The position numbers and the translations under genes are program-made. Shown here piece by piece: positions 63,644 to 64,000 of a stretch of DNA of 64,000 nucleotides (position 1 is the first letter of the stretch; the number at the start of each line of letters is the position of its first letter). This DNA comes from Paracidovorax avenae ATCC 19860 (GTDB lineage Bacteria; Pseudomonadota; Gammaproteobacteria; Burkholderiales; Burkholderiaceae_C), in assembly GCF_000176855.2 (NCBI RefSeq), contig NC_015138.1, forward strand, positions 1,240,001 through 1,304,000, written 5' to 3'. The notes beneath the pieces are model-generated. The model was not told the origin of the DNA and ran no database searches. It was given only the letters and a program-made list of their open reading frames with translations.

Positions 63644-64000
63644 ATGCGCCTGTTCCGCCCGCCGTCTGCCGGCTCCTTCCGCCGCACCTTGTTTTCCGAA
63701 AGCCCGGCGGTCACCGCCGTGCTGGTGGTGGCTGGCATGGCGGCGATGTTCTCCCCGGTCATGCAACTGCTGGGCACGGGGCTGGACGGCCCCCATGGCG
63801 TCGAGCAGTTCCTGGACATGGTGGCGGTGCTGATCGGCGTGCTGGCCGTTTCGGTGTCGCTGCACATGCTGGACGAGAGCGCGCAGGGCCGCGCCAACAT
63901 CCTGGTGGTGGGCCTGGCGACCGCTGCCGTCTGCAATTTCTTCCACGGGGTCCTGTCGCACCAGCCACTCGGGGTGGGCCAGGACGCGCAGGTGGCGGTT
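63644..64000 (+). CDS. Membrane protein, N-terminal part (probable signalling sensor, partial)
   Basis: An open frame of 119 codons running off the right edge. The visible part has transmembrane helices at about residues 22-45 (AVTAVLVVAGMAAMFSPVMQLLG) and 58-76 (FLDMVAVLIGVLAVSVSLHML), and a third from about 84 (ANILVVGLATAAVCNFFHGVL) with CNFFHGVLSHQP. This resembles MASE-type membrane sensor domains that precede GGDEF or kinase domains, but the effector domain is not in view. A TACACT box lies near 63580, upstream of the start. Confidence 0.6.
   Translation, partial: MRLFRPPSAGSFRRTLFSESPAVTAVLVVAGMAAMFSPVMQLLGTGLDGPHGVEQFLDMVAVLIGVLAVSVSLHMLDESAQGRANILVVGLATAAVCNFFHGVLSHQPLGVGQDAQVAV

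Overview
The window is high-GC (roughly 65-70%), densely packed Gram-negative DNA. Gene content (Omp32-like porin, Bug-family binding protein, H-NS-like protein with a C-terminal GRGKAPKW motif, purine transporter of the BMP type) and gene style point to a Burkholderiales member of the Comamonadaceae, most probably Acidovorax. I recognised about 55 genes, two of them cut by the window edges. I saw no rRNA, tRNA, insertion sequence, prophage or CRISPR array.

Layout. 1-9114 is purine breakdown: allantoinase (partial), a GntR regulator, MOFRL glycerate kinase, 5-hydroxyisourate hydrolase, XdhC and the cytochrome-tailed urate oxidase PuuD, with a PHB-depolymerase-like esterase, gamma-glutamyltransferase and a TonB-C-like lipoprotein between them. 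9139-13176 is signalling (EAL/GGDEF protein, two-component pair). 13744-15706 holds a lipoprotein RidA followed by a Tat-exported class V PLP enzyme. 15788-17659 is a porin and a divergent Crp-type regulator. 18024-20563 is a coupled 2OG-Fe(II) oxygenase and FAD amine oxidase pair behind an AT-rich leader. 20761-22983 is a membrane diguanylate cyclase. 23208-24893 is an unusual three-gene cluster: a caspase-like protein and two related membrane-anchored proteins.

24909-34580 returns to purines: xdhA-xdhB, then a four-gene BMP-type ABC transporter. 34675-39274 is a D-amino-acid/N-carbamoyl cluster (D-aminoacylase, Bug protein, N-carbamoyl-D-amino-acid hydrolase, LysR). 39383-44866 has an amino-acid ABC transporter with an FAD oxidase, and divergently an IclR regulator with a Rieske oxygenase. 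45063-55326 has a GH100-like glycosidase, adenine/adenosine deaminase, AraC regulator, penicillin-acylase-family enzyme, 2-hydroxyacid dehydrogenase, a second BMP binding protein, guanine deaminase and dCTP deaminase. 55505-64000 is mostly housekeeping: zinc metallopeptidase, RhlE, ApaH, H-NS-like protein, aconitase AcnA and the start of a membrane sensor.

How it fits together. Purine bases can be imported by the BMP/ABC system, deaminated by GuaD and the adenine/adenosine deaminase, oxidised by XdhAB (matured by XdhC) to urate, and processed by PuuD, HiuH and PuuE towards allantoate; glyoxylate-derived glycerate would enter metabolism through the MOFRL kinase. No OHCU decarboxylase, allantoate amidohydrolase or urease is present here, so the pathway must be completed elsewhere. 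The most novel-looking items are the exported Rid/PLP pair, the caspase-like cluster with duplicated partners, and the oxygenase/FAD oxidase operon.
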